Shown here: positions 53,476-62,715 of the stretch, piece by piece | Position numbering within the stretch: the first letter of the stretch is position 1 | How the letters are laid out: each line of letters begins with the position of its first letter | DNA from: CAXBMB01 sp052078155 | GTDB lineage: Bacteria; Pseudomonadota; Alphaproteobacteria; Kiloniellales; DSM-21159 | Length of the DNA: 64,000 nucleotides | Direction of reading: 5' to 3' | Assembly (NCBI GenBank): GCA_052078155.1 | Contig: JBQJBP010000001.1 | Span: forward strand, 744,001 to 808,000 | Position numbers and translations under genes: made by a program | Notes under the pieces: model-generated | What the model was told of the DNA's origin: nothing | The model's input: the letters and a program-made list of their open reading frames with translations, nothing else | Database searches by the model: none

Positions 53476-54705
53476 TTATTCCTTGAGTTCGGCCTTGATG
53501 GAGATCTCGCTGGTGATGGTCTTGTGAACCGGACAACGCTCCGCAATTTCAAAGATCTTCTGCCGCTCCTCCGCACTCAGGTCACCGGTCAGCGTGATCT
53601 GCGTCTTGATCTGGTCAATTTTGCCGGACTGGGTTTCGCAGTCGGCGCAGTCTTCCGCATGAATTTTGTCATGGCTCAACCTGACCTCTGCCCGCTCCAG
53701 ATTGTAGCCTTTGCGGTTGGCATAAAGCCGCATGGTCATGGTTTTGCAGGCTCCCAAAGCAGAAAGCAGCAGGTCATAAGGTGTGGGACCCAGATTGTCC
53801 CCGCCCACAGATGGCGGCTCATCGGCTGACAGAACATGGCCGGATCCGGACACCACGCTGTTGGTAAACTTGCCCGTGGTGGTTTCTGACACGACCACAG
53901 TTCCCGGAACTGCTTTTGGCAGAGGCGCGGCTTTAGCCTGCGGGTCCCCCAGATAGCGCGTGGCCCAACTGGCTATGACATCAGCGACATAAGCGGCGTC
54001 CTCGCGCTTGCTCAGCAGATGGTCTGCTTCGTCCAGCGAAACAAAGCTCTTGGGATGTTTGGCCGCCTGAAAGATCTCACCGGCGTTTTCAATGCCCACG
54101 GTCTGGTCCAGCGGGCTGTGGAAAATCAACAGCGCCTTTTTCAGCTCGCCAATGGTCTGACTGAGATTCTGGTTGCTGATGTCCTCCAGAAACTGCTTTT
54201 GAATGCGGAAAGGCCTGCCGACCAATAGAACTTCCGCTTCGCCCTTTTCTTCGATTTCCTGAACAGAAGTCTGAAAGGTATGGGCAACGTGGGCCGGATC
54301 AGCCGGGGCGCCAATGGTCACCACGGCTTTGGCTTCCGGCACATCCGCAGCAGCCGCCAACACAGCGGCCCCACCCAGGGAATGACCGATCAAAAGCTGG
54401 GGCGCAGCCAGTTCCTGGCGCATGTGCGCGACAGCCGCCAGCAAGTCCCCCACGTTGGAGGAAAAGTTACTGTTGGCGAACTCTCCGTCACTGGCTCCCA
54501 GCCCGGTAAAATCGAAGCGCAGAACGGCAATCCCCGCTCTGGTCAGTCCTTCTGCAATGCGACTGGCCGCAAAGATGTCTTTGCTGCAGGTAAAGCAATG
54601 GGCAAAGAGCGCATAGGCTTTCGGGGTACCTGCCGGCCTGTCGAGGCGTGCCGCCAGATTCTCGCCCAGGGCTCCGGGGAATACAAAACGCTCTTGGCTG
54701 GCCAT
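53476..54705 (-). CDS. Alpha/beta hydrolase fused to OsmC-type domain
   Basis: A 409-residue bifunctional protein. The N-terminal hydrolase (about 1-250) has HCFTCSKD, the nucleophile elbow GHSLGG (about residues 111-116) and a C-terminal His in DEADHLL. The OsmC domain (about 265-405) has TTTGKFTNSVVSG and the peroxidatic Cys pair as GACKTMTMRLYA (first Cys) and ERCPVHKT (second Cys). OsmC proteins reduce organic hydroperoxides. Fused forms of this kind are common in bacteria. The start at 54705 is the first Met and has AAAGGAAAT upstream. Confidence 0.87.
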   Translation of the reverse strand: MASQERFVFPGALGENLAARLDRPAGTPKAYALFAHCFTCSKDIFAASRIAEGLTRAGIAVLRFDFTGLGASDGEFANSNFSSNVGDLLAAVAHMRQELAAPQLLIGHSLGGAAVLAAAADVPEAKAVVTIGAPADPAHVAHTFQTSVQEIEEKGEAEVLLVGRPFRIQKQFLEDISNQNLSQTIGELKKALLIFHSPLDQTVGIENAGEIFQAAKHPKSFVSLDEADHLLSKREDAAYVADVIASWATRYLGDPQAKAAPLPKAVPGTVVVSETTTGKFTNSVVSGSGHVLSADEPPSVGGDNLGPTPYDLLLSALGACKTMTMRLYANRKGYNLERAEVRLSHDKIHAEDCADCETQSGKIDQIKTQITLTGDLSAEERQKIFEIAERCPVHKTITSEISIKAELKE

Positions 54706-54996
54706 CGGATTTCCTTTGATTGCAGTGCATGTTAAAGCTGAGCCTGTTTCAACAGAGCCGGTTCTTTGGCCTCACTAGATAGGAACGTAGCCACCGCTTG
54801 GGTCTGCACAACCTCGTGATCAGGGGCGCATTCAGGGTTTGTGACCTAAGGCAGATCTCCCGCGTGTTCCGAAATCGCCAGACATCCAGCCTCCTTGCGC
54901 CCAAAGTAATCCGTCGCGCGCCGTGCCTTCCGACCATGCCCCTCCCAATTGACCTCTTCAGGGAACAGGTTAGCGCCTCTTCATCAAGCTACGAGA

Positions 54997-55446
54997 TCAG
55001 GAACCGGCCCGGCGCGGCACAGGTCGCGGATTGCCGTCGTCATCGATGGTGACATAGACAAAGATGCCTTCTGTCACTTTCAGGATTTCCCGTGAGCCGC
55101 GGCGTCGGACCCAGGTTTCCACCTTGACCGTAACGGAAGTCGTGCCGATGCGCGTGACGTCGGCATAGAGGCTGACCAGGTCACCGACAAAAATCGGTCG
55201 GTGAAAGCGCATGGCATCCACCGCCACTGTGGCGAACCGTCCCTCTGCCACCTCTGACACGGGAACAGAGCCGGCAATGTCCATCTGGGCCAGCACCCAA
55301 CCGCCAAAAATGTCTCCGTTGTGATTGGAATCTGACGGCATGGGAACACTGCGCAAAGCAGGCTGCCCTTCCGGCAGCTGTCCCTGAGCCCCGGAATTGG
55401 TTTCTGACGGTTGAGAGATCGGTGTTTTTTTGTCGGATGAGCTCAT
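54997..55446 (-). CDS. Acyl-CoA thioesterase, hotdog fold (YciA type)
   Basis: A 149-residue hotdog-fold protein. Family marks are HNGDIFGGWVLAQMDIAG (catalytic Asp region, about 42-59), AVDAMRFHRPIFVGDLVSLYA and a WVRRRG segment. It hydrolyses acyl-CoA thioesters in the cytoplasm. The N-terminal 30 residues are polar and poorly conserved. The ATG at 55446 has AGAGG upstream; the frame continues to 55497. It is divergent from parE. Confidence 0.87.
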   Translation of the reverse strand: MSSSDKKTPISQPSETNSGAQGQLPEGQPALRSVPMPSDSNHNGDIFGGWVLAQMDIAGSVPVSEVAEGRFATVAVDAMRFHRPIFVGDLVSLYADVTRIGTTSVTVKVETWVRRRGSREILKVTEGIFVYVTIDDDGNPRPVPRRAGS

Positions 55447-55541
55447 GTTTCGAGGCCTCTTTTTACCATATCTCGTGGCATCGTGATTGTTTTCCACAGC
55501 ATCTGCTTGAACGACAGGTGTGGCAACCTATAATGCCCAGC

Positions 55542-57542
55542 ATGTCAGATCTCTTCCAATCAATGCCTGCCGCCACCACCGAAGACTACTCCGCCAAGGA
55601 CATCGAAGTCCTGGAGGGTCTGGAACCCGTACGCCGCCGTCCCGGTATGTACATCGGCGGAACCGATGAGCGTGCCCTGCACCACCTGGTCGCTGAGATC
55701 CTGGACAACTCCATGGATGAGGCCGTGGCCGGTCACGCCAGCCGAATCGAGATCGAACTGGGCACCGACAACTGGATCACCATCCGGGACAACGGACGTG
55801 GCATTCCCATTGATCCGCATCCCAAGTACAAAGACAAATCCGCCCTGGAGGTCATTCTAACGACCCTTCATTCAGGCGCAAAGTTCACCAACAAGGCCTA
55901 TGAAACCTCTGGCGGCCTGCATGGCGTGGGGATGTCCGTGGTGAATGCCCTGGCCAGCTCCCTGACGGTTGAGATTGCCAGGAACAAACAGCTTTACACC
56001 CAAAGCTATATTCAGGGTCACCCGCAGACGGGTCTGGAAAACAAAGGACCGGTTCACAACCGGCGCGGCACCACCATTCGCTTTCGGCCGGACAGTGAGA
56101 TTTTTGGTGAAGGCGCCCATTTTGTTCCTGGCCGTTTGTTCAAAATGGCCCGCTCCAAAGCCTATCTGCATCGAGGGGTGGAGATCCGCTGGAGCTGTGA
56201 TCCCTCTCTGATCACAGAAAAAGACAAAACCCCAGATGCCGCCACGCTGCATTTTCCCAACGGGCTGCAGGATTTTCTGACGGCCTCGCTGGGAGAGCGG
56301 CGCGTACTGGTCCCCTCACCTTTTGCAGGTGAAGCTCAGTTCTCCGACGGCAATGGCCGCGTTGAGTGGGCCGTTACCTGGCCTGTCGATGAAGACGGCT
56401 TTACCTCTTCCTACTGCAACACCGTACCCACGCCGGAAGGCGGCAGCCACGAACAGGGCATGCGCTCGGCCCTGCTCAAAGGCCTGAAAGGCCACGGCGA
56501 GATGATCGGTCTCAAAAAGGCCAGCCAGATCACAGGGGATGACATTCTTGGCGGTGCCTGCGCCATTCTTTCGGCCTTCATTCGCGAACCGCAGTTCCAG
56601 GGCCAGACCAAAGAAAAACTGGCAACCCCGGAAGCGGCGCGCTTTGTCGAAAACACCCTGAAGGATCACTTCGAACACTGGCTGTCCAGCGATCCCGAAC
56701 GCTCCCGCATTCTGCTGGAACGTCTGGTGGAACGGGCGGAAGAGCGTCTGCGCAAACGCCAGGAACGTGAACTCAAGCGTAAGTCCGCCACGCGCAAGCT
56801 GCGCCTGCCCGGTAAGCTCAGTGATTGCTCCAGCACCTCAGCCAACGACACCGAAATCTACCTGGTGGAAGGGGATTCGGCCGGTGGATCGGCCAAGCAG
56901 GCCAGAAACCGCAAAACCCAGGCCATCCTGCCCCTGCGTGGTAAAATCCTGAACGTGGCCTCTGCCACCCAGGACAAACTGAAAGCCAACCAGGAAGTCA
57001 GCAACATCACCCAGGCCCTGGGCTGTGGCACCCGTCGCGACTTTGATATCGACAAGTTGCGCTATGAGCGGGTCATCATCATGACCGACGCCGACGTGGA
57101 TGGCGCGCACATTGCCTCCTTGCTGATGACTTTCTTCTATCAGGAAATGCGCGGCCTGATCGACGAGGGCAAACTCTATCTGGCGCAGCCGCCGCTTTAC
57201 CGCATCAATCAGGGCGGCAAAACGCTCTATGCCCGGGATGATGCTCACAAAGACGAGTTGATGGCCAAGGAGTTCACCGGACGGGGCAAAATCGAAGTCA
57301 GCCGCTTCAAAGGGCTGGGTGAGATGCCTGCTGCCCAGCTGAAAGAGACCACCATGGATCCCGCCAAACGCACTTTGCTGCGGGTTCAGATCACCGAAAT
57401 GGATGACATGGAGCAGTCCCAGAACGAACGGGAAATGACGCGGGAGCGGATTGAGCACCTGATGGGTCGCAAGCCGGAACTGCGTTTTGCCTTCATTCAG
57501 GAACATGCCCGTTTTGTCTCAGAAGATGCTTTGGATGTTTAA
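55542..57542 (+). CDS. parE: DNA topoisomerase IV subunit B
   Basis: A 666-residue GHKL ATPase/topoisomerase subunit that decatenates chromosomes with ParC. It has RRRPGMYIGGTDERALHHL (about 29-47), EILDNSMDEA, DNGRGIPID and GLHGVGMSVVNALS-type ATP-site motifs. The TOPRIM domain is seen as LVEGDSAGGSAKQARNR and MTDADVDGAHI. The C-terminus has RFKGLGEMP. Length is normal for alphaproteobacterial ParE. The start is set at MSDLF (55542); ATG at 55533 is possible and the ribosome site is weak. Confidence 0.95.
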   Translation: MSDLFQSMPAATTEDYSAKDIEVLEGLEPVRRRPGMYIGGTDERALHHLVAEILDNSMDEAVAGHASRIEIELGTDNWITIRDNGRGIPIDPHPKYKDKSALEVILTTLHSGAKFTNKAYETSGGLHGVGMSVVNALASSLTVEIARNKQLYTQSYIQGHPQTGLENKGPVHNRRGTTIRFRPDSEIFGEGAHFVPGRLFKMARSKAYLHRGVEIRWSCDPSLITEKDKTPDAATLHFPNGLQDFLTASLGERRVLVPSPFAGEAQFSDGNGRVEWAVTWPVDEDGFTSSYCNTVPTPEGGSHEQGMRSALLKGLKGHGEMIGLKKASQITGDDILGGACAILSAFIREPQFQGQTKEKLATPEAARFVENTLKDHFEHWLSSDPERSRILLERLVERAEERLRKRQERELKRKSATRKLRLPGKLSDCSSTSANDTEIYLVEGDSAGGSAKQARNRKTQAILPLRGKILNVASATQDKLKANQEVSNITQALGCGTRRDFDIDKLRYERVIIMTDADVDGAHIASLLMTFFYQEMRGLIDEGKLYLAQPPLYRINQGGKTLYARDDAHKDELMAKEFTGRGKIEVSRFKGLGEMPAAQLKETTMDPAKRTLLRVQITEMDDMEQSQNEREMTRERIEHLMGRKPELRFAFIQEHARFVSEDALDV

Positions 57543-57788
57543 CGGCAGCCCGTTCAGCTGTTAAGCACTCCTGGCAACATCTGATATCCTGGCAATTGCC
57601 CTCACTCCGGACTCGAGAACTTGGGCTTCGTAAAAATTCCGGCACAAATTGTCTGCCTTTGCGGCCAACAATGCCCGTCGTGCGATCAACGGATCAAATT
57701 GCCGACAGCCGCCTGGATTTTGCCCCATTGTTCTGAAAAACTCAGACGTTGTTGATGGGCACTGCCCCCCTCTTTTCGGATCAGTCTG

Positions 57789-58379
57789 ATGAAATCGCTC
57801 AAGAAAACCCGTTTTGCTCCTATAGCAGCTCTGGCTGCGGCCTCGGTCATCCTGTCCGGCTGCATTACCGGTGCCGGTGTGACCGGACCAACCTACATCA
57901 GCTCCATCTATTCCCAGGACATGGTGCTGGGTGTCTCGGCCCAGGGCGGCATGGGAGTAAAAGTCGAGGGACAACCCTTCAATGACCCCCAGGAAACGGT
58001 AAATCAGCAGATTGCCCAGATCTTCACCCAAAGCAACTTTGGTCGCCGTTTTGAGGTTTTTGCCAATCCCCCTGCTGAACTGAAAACGGCCTACCGGACC
58101 TACGTGGTGTTCAATCCGGCACCCAACCTGTCGGATGACAGGGTGTGTGAAGAAGCTCCCAACCTGAAACGGGCCGATCCGGTGCCGGGAAAAGTCAGCC
58201 TGCTGGCGGTCTTCTGTGAGTTCAAAACCGCCCAGACTTCGACCTTTGGCCGGGTAGAGGCAGACAGCCTGCAGGACCCCCGCTATCAGGGACTGCTGCG
58301 CCAGGTGGCCCATGAACTCTGGCCGCCAATCAAAAGCGACATTGACCGCGCTGACAATCAGAGTGAATGGCCCTTCTGA
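57789..58379 (+). CDS. Probable outer-membrane or periplasmic lipoprotein of unknown function
   Basis: A 196-residue protein with a clear lipoprotein signal peptide (residues 1-24, lipobox LSGC with Cys24). The mature protein has no recognised domain; it has two further Cys (in DRVCEEA and AVFCEF) that could pair. It is downstream of parE and upstream of two hydrolase genes on the opposite strand. Confidence 0.7.
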   Translation: MKSLKKTRFAPIAALAAASVILSGCITGAGVTGPTYISSIYSQDMVLGVSAQGGMGVKVEGQPFNDPQETVNQQIAQIFTQSNFGRRFEVFANPPAELKTAYRTYVVFNPAPNLSDDRVCEEAPNLKRADPVPGKVSLLAVFCEFKTAQTSTFGRVEADSLQDPRYQGLLRQVAHELWPPIKSDIDRADNQSEWPF

Positions 58380-58542
58380 TCCGGACTGTGATCAGGCAAA
58401 CCGGGCGCGCATTGGGCAGTCAAACAACCTGCACAACAGCGCCTAACACTCTGAATTAGAGTGATTTCTGATTTTTCTGTCTTTTAAGCGTATCTCACTT
58501 ACTGTCAAAATCTCTTTGGCCAAAACAACGGCCAGAAAGATG

Positions 58543-59247
58543 TCACTCAGACAGAAGCCAGCGTTCCAGGGCGTTCCAGGTTTCTTCCGGCTGTTCCAAA
58601 GGCGGTAAGTGGCCGCAGTCTTCAATGACCGTCAGGCGGGAGTTGCGAATGCCCGCTGCCATTTCCGTATGGCGCACAAGTGGAGTGAGCGCATCCTGAC
58701 GGCCACAAAGCACCAGTGTTGGACAGGCGATCTTCACCAACGTGGGGCGGCTGTCGGGTCGGGTGAGGATGGCATTTTGCTGTCGCAGGAAAGCGTCCCG
58801 CCCCACAGCCTCCGCCATGTCCAGGATGGGCCGGGTGACGGTGTCATCCTCCAGTCGGCTCTTGTGGATCAGCAGCGGCAGCAAGCGCGGCGTGACGCCT
58901 TTGAATTTGCCAATCTTGGCCAGATCAATCAGTGCATGCCTTCGCTGGCGAACCTCCTCACTGTCATCGGGAGCCTGGGTATCCAGCAAGGCCAGCTTTG
59001 TCACCCGCTCGGGCGCCTGACGCAGGATTTCGAACGCCACATAACCGCCCATGGACAAAGCCGCCAAAGCAAACCGGGGTGGCATGGCCTCCAGCACTGA
59101 CCGTGCCATGGCAGCCACACTGTCCTGGCTGGTAAAATCGGCCACGTAAGGCTCTGAAATAACGCGTAGTTTTGGCATCAAGGGAGCCCAGAGTCCCTCG
59201 TTCAGCAGCAATCCGGGCAACAGGGCCAAAGGCGTCTTTTCACTCAC
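58543..59247 (-). CDS. Alpha/beta hydrolase
   Basis: A 234-residue hydrolase. The nucleophile elbow is ALSMGG (about 82-87), the acid is in LVLCGRQDALTP (about 180-190) and the His is in EDCGHLPPLEQPEE (about 210). Substrate unknown. The GTG start at 59247 overlaps the stop of the upstream isochorismatase gene (GTGA), with AGAGAAAAT upstream, so they are translationally coupled. Confidence 0.83.
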   Translation of the reverse strand: MSEKTPLALLPGLLLNEGLWAPLMPKLRVISEPYVADFTSQDSVAAMARSVLEAMPPRFALAALSMGGYVAFEILRQAPERVTKLALLDTQAPDDSEEVRQRRHALIDLAKIGKFKGVTPRLLPLLIHKSRLEDDTVTRPILDMAEAVGRDAFLRQQNAILTRPDSRPTLVKIACPTLVLCGRQDALTPLVRHTEMAAGIRNSRLTVIEDCGHLPPLEQPEETWNALERWLLSE

Positions 59248-59801
59248 TTGATTTTCTCTATCAACGTTTTGAATTGCGGATGTTTCGCGTCTTCCAGCCA
59301 CTCAAAGACCACCATTTCACTGGTGACAACCTGCGCCCCGGCCGCGGCCATCCGTAACAAACCGGCTTCCTTGTTTTCGGACTGGCGTGATCCGCAGGCA
59401 TCCCGCACGACAAAAACGTCATAGCCCGCCTTCAGCAGATCCAGAACCGACTGTAGAACACAGACATGGGTTTCCATACCAGCGACCACGATCTGCTTGC
59501 GTTTGTTGCGCAGAAGCCGTTCCGGCCACCCTGCTTCCCGATAAAGGGAAAAGTGAGTTTTTGAGGCAATGGCTTGCTCGGGCAAAAGCGCCGCCAACGA
59601 CGCGACAGTCCCGCCTAGTCCCTGCGGATACTGCTCACTGCACAGCATCGGCAGATCCAGCACCTGGGCGGCTTCCACGAGAACGGCTGTGCGCGCCAGG
59701 ATCTGATCCGCTCCCTCGATTGCAGGCGCCAGCCGGCCCTGCAGATCAATCAACAGCAGTTGAGACTCTTGGGAGGAAATCAAACGGGTTATGTCGGTCA
59801 T
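59244..59801 (-). CDS. Isochorismatase-family hydrolase
   Basis: A 185-residue cysteine hydrolase. The triad is visible as Asp in LLLIDLQGRL (about residue 18), Lys in SKTHFS (about 81) and the nucleophile Cys in GMETHVCVL (about 113). The family cleaves isochorismate, nicotinamide, ureidoacrylate and others; this member's substrate is not clear. It is the first gene of a two-gene operon with the alpha/beta hydrolase. Confidence 0.87.
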   Translation of the reverse strand: MTDITRLISSQESQLLLIDLQGRLAPAIEGADQILARTAVLVEAAQVLDLPMLCSEQYPQGLGGTVASLAALLPEQAIASKTHFSLYREAGWPERLLRNKRKQIVVAGMETHVCVLQSVLDLLKAGYDVFVVRDACGSRQSENKEAGLLRMAAAGAQVVTSEMVVFEWLEDAKHPQFKTLIEKIK

Positions 59802-60196
59802 GTCAGCCTTAAACCAGTTTTCACAAGGAAAAAGCAGATAAAGCGCCTCTGTATTAAGGTTAATTATTTACCAAAACAGCAGAAACAATTTGCCGCAGCT
59901 GGCTGGTTTCTTACAAAGAAAAGGCAGGATCCACAAGCCAGATTACGGGAATTTTGTTTAGGGATTACAGCGAGATACAGCCACTTTTATAGTCACATCA
60001 GTTCACTCAAATGGTTTCATCAGGCACCCTGATGCAAATGTTGCAGATTTAATAAACATCTAAAAATGCTGCCTTTCTGCGGATCTGCTATGGGAAATCG
60101 TTGACTTTTCAATCCCCAACCCTAATATCCGGCCCTGTTACAGAGGCGGCCTGAAATAGAGCCGCCCTTCTTTCTCAATGAACATAAAGTGTCTGT
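59802..60196. other. Long leader region upstream of the DEAD-box helicase
   Basis: About 395 bp, AT-rich in the middle (59860-60060), between divergent genes. A hairpin GGCGGC-(N10)-GCCGCC at 60145-60166, followed by a pyrimidine run, lies 30 bp before the helicase start. A long structured leader is common for cold-induced helicases; regulation is inference. Confidence 0.5.
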
Positions 60197-61687
60197 ATGC
60201 CTTTTGAGTCCCTTGGGCTGAGCTCAGAGATCCGCCGCGCCGTTTCTGATTCCGGTTACGACAAGCCAACGCCGATTCAGGAAAAAGCCATTCCTTATGT
60301 GCTGATGGGACGCGATGTCCTGGGTGTTGCGCAAACCGGTACTGGCAAAACCGCCAGTTTTACCCTGCCGATGATTGACATCCTGTCATCCGGCCGGGGA
60401 CGCGCCAGAATGCCCCGCTCTCTGATCCTGGAACCCACCCGGGAACTGGCGGCTCAGGTTGCAGAAAACTTTGAGAAGTATGGCAAGTACACCAACCTCT
60501 CCATGGCCCTGCTGATTGGCGGTGAGTCCATGAAGGATCAGCAGGCTGCGCTGATGAAAGGTGTGGACGTGCTGATCGCCACCCCCGGACGCCTGCTGGA
60601 TCTCTTTGATCGCGGGCAGATTCTGTTGGCAGATACGAAGCTGCTGGTCATCGACGAAGCCGACCGCATGCTGGATATGGGCTTTATTCCCGATGTGGAG
60701 CGCATTGTCTCCCTTCTGCCCAAAATCCGGCAAACCCTCTTCTTCTCCGCCACCATGGCCCCGGAAATCAAACGCCTGGCCGACGCCTTCCTGATGAATC
60801 CCAAGGAAGTCAAGGTGTCCCGCCCGGCCGCAACCGCCGATACGGTGGTTCAGAAGTTTGTTCGCACCGGTTCTGAAGCCAAAGCCAAACGGGCCGCCTT
60901 GCGCTCCGTCATGACTCTGGAAGCAGAAGACATGAAGTCTGCTCTGGTCTTCTGTAACCGTAAACGCGATGTTGGCATCGTGGCCCGCTCTCTCAAGCGC
61001 CACAACTACAACGTAGAGCCACTGCACGGTGACATGGTGCAGTCCGCCCGCATGGACGCGCTCAACCGCTTCAAAGAAGGCGAGGTTCAGATTCTGGTCT
61101 GTTCCGATGTCGCGGCACGCGGACTGGACATTCCTGATGTCAGCCATGTGTTTAACTACGACGTGTCCCACAACGCTGAAGACTATGTGCATCGCATTGG
61201 CCGCACAGGTCGCGCCGGACGCTCTGGCCGGGCCTTTACTTTCGTCAGCCCCGTGGACAAGAAATCTCTGGCGGCTGTTCAGAAGCTGATCGGCAAAGCC
61301 ATCGACGAATTCAAACTGGACGATCAGGTTTCCAAAGACGAAGCCCCTCAAAAAGAGGCTGCTCCCGAGACCCAGAACCAAGAAGAAGAGACCCGTTCAG
61401 ACGCAACCGACGAGAAGAGCGAGCGCAAGGCCCGCCGTCCGCGCCGCCGTAAATCTTCAGCTGACAAAAAGGCCCAGGAGCAGGCAGCAGCCGAGTCTCA
61501 GGAAACCCAGGAAGGAAACAACGACGTGATTGCAGAGACCGCTGAAACCGAGGTTCGTAAAACCAAAGGTGAGCGTCGCCGCCGTCGTGAAACCCCTCAG
61601 GAAAAAGCTGCCAACAACAACTCTCCTTTTGGGGAGCATACGCCAGCCTTCATGCTGCGCCCGGTGCCCATCGCCGCCAACGGCTGA
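60197..61687 (+). CDS. DEAD-box ATP-dependent RNA helicase (RhlE type)
   Basis: A 496-residue helicase. It has the Q motif (YDKPTPIQ), AQTGTGKTASF (motif I), PTRELAAQ (Ia), TPGRLLDL, DEAD (in VIDEADRMLD), SAT, and the C-terminal HRIGRTGRAGRSGRAF (VI). The last 120 residues are highly charged (Glu, then Arg/Lys-rich), which is the RNA-binding tail found in RhlE proteins. It probably remodels RNA in ribosome assembly or decay. The terminator is at 61718-61747. Confidence 0.92.
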   Translation: MPFESLGLSSEIRRAVSDSGYDKPTPIQEKAIPYVLMGRDVLGVAQTGTGKTASFTLPMIDILSSGRGRARMPRSLILEPTRELAAQVAENFEKYGKYTNLSMALLIGGESMKDQQAALMKGVDVLIATPGRLLDLFDRGQILLADTKLLVIDEADRMLDMGFIPDVERIVSLLPKIRQTLFFSATMAPEIKRLADAFLMNPKEVKVSRPAATADTVVQKFVRTGSEAKAKRAALRSVMTLEAEDMKSALVFCNRKRDVGIVARSLKRHNYNVEPLHGDMVQSARMDALNRFKEGEVQILVCSDVAARGLDIPDVSHVFNYDVSHNAEDYVHRIGRTGRAGRSGRAFTFVSPVDKKSLAAVQKLIGKAIDEFKLDDQVSKDEAPQKEAAPETQNQEEETRSDATDEKSERKARRPRRRKSSADKKAQEQAAAESQETQEGNNDVIAETAETEVRKTKGERRRRRETPQEKAANNNSPFGEHTPAFMLRPVPIAANG

Positions 61688-61717
61688 TCACCGCGGAACA
61701 GCAAAGAACAAGAAGTC

Positions 61718-61747
61718 AGGGTCGCTGAACAGCGGCCCTTTCTTTTT
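61718..61747 (+). terminator. Terminator of the DEAD-box helicase gene
   Basis: A 10-bp stem AGGGTCGCTG / CAGCGGCCCT (one G-T pair) with a 2-nt or slightly larger loop is followed by TTCTTTTTG. Confidence 0.75.
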
Positions 61748-61937
61748 GCGGGGTGGTCATGAGCAGATTGTTTTCTTGAGCCGTGATTTCCGTTGCCTGC
61801 GGGCCAGGCAAAAAAGATCAGGCGCTCCCCTTTCACGCGCTTGGTGATCAGGGTATTAAAAGAGTCTCTTTTTCAAAGGTTTCTATTGCCGGTCCCCAAC
61901 CTGGCGACAGCAACCAAACAGGACATTGGTTGATCAG

Positions 61938-62180
61938 ATGCAGACAATTTTTGTGCAGCTAAAATGCGACCTCGGCCAAGCCTATAAAGTGGCGGACACG
62001 CTGGTTCAGGACGTGGAACAGGTTTCCGAAGTCTATTCCACTTCCGGCAAGTACGATTTGATGATCAAGTGCTACCTGCCCGAAAGCATGGACATCGGGC
62101 ATTTTGTCAATGAACAGATCCAGACCATCCCCGGGATCAAAGACAGCTTTACCATGATCACCTTCAAAGCCTTTTCCTGA
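61938..62180 (+). CDS. Stand-alone Lrp/AsnC ligand-binding (RAM) domain protein
   Basis: An 80-residue protein made of the RAM domain of Lrp/AsnC regulators only, without a helix-turn-helix. It starts MQTIFVQLKCDLGQAYKVA and has the SGKYDLMIK turn. Such small proteins bind amino acids and may modulate Lrp-type regulators. The start chosen is 61938; a TTG or ATG slightly upstream is possible. Confidence 0.8.
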   Translation: MQTIFVQLKCDLGQAYKVADTLVQDVEQVSEVYSTSGKYDLMIKCYLPESMDIGHFVNEQIQTIPGIKDSFTMITFKAFS

Positions 62181-62218
62181 CGGCAGCAGGATCTGTTTTC
62201 AGAGCCACAAAAGACAAC

Positions 62219-62262
62219 AGGTCCTCAAGGCAGTCTTCTCCGGAAGACACCTAAAGGACCTG
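62219..62262. other. Structured intergenic hairpin
   Basis: Outer arms AGGTCCT / AGGACCT enclose an inner GTCTTC-TCCG-GAAGAC stem. It has no T-run and so is not a standard terminator. Confidence 0.4.
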
Positions 62263-62302
62263 CCTTAAATCAGCTATATGGCGAGGCGCCGTAGCCTCTG
62301 CT

Positions 62303-62566
62303 TTATTTTACCCCAATGCGCGGGTGTGAGCCATCGGATCGACCAAAAGAGCGTTCCAGAACGGCCGTTGAGTTTTCCGCGTATTCCCGGGCTTTGGTCA
62401 GCAACACCAGGATTTCCATATTGTTGTCCATGACCTGAACGGCTTCCGGCCGCCGGTCATCAACAATTTTGGTGCAACGGTGGATGATTTCTTTGCGCAG
62501 GGAAGACAAAACGTCTTCCAGCTTGTAGCCATCGGGATTGTCTTCGGACACCAAAAAGTGGGTCAT
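62303..62566 (-). CDS. Small conserved-type protein of unknown function
   Basis: An 87-residue, mostly helical, soluble protein that starts MTHFLVSEDNPDGYKLEDVL. I recall similar short proteins in alphaproteobacteria but no function. It contains no Cys or obvious metal motif except HRCTKIVDDRRPEAVQV with one Cys. It stands between the RAM-domain gene and the MFS gene, alone on the - strand. Confidence 0.6.
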   Translation of the reverse strand: MTHFLVSEDNPDGYKLEDVLSSLRKEIIHRCTKIVDDRRPEAVQVMDNNMEILVLLTKAREYAENSTAVLERSFGRSDGSHPRIGVK

Positions 62567-62715
62567 GGTTCGACTCTATTGTTCGCTGAAGTTGAAGGCC
62601 CAGCATGCACCGTTAGTCTTTCTAAAAGGTTACTGTTCGCTAACCAACATTAGAGCCGCCCTGCGTCGTTCCGCTGTAAGAGGCTGATAAACCGGCCCAA
62701 TGGCAACCTTTCCTA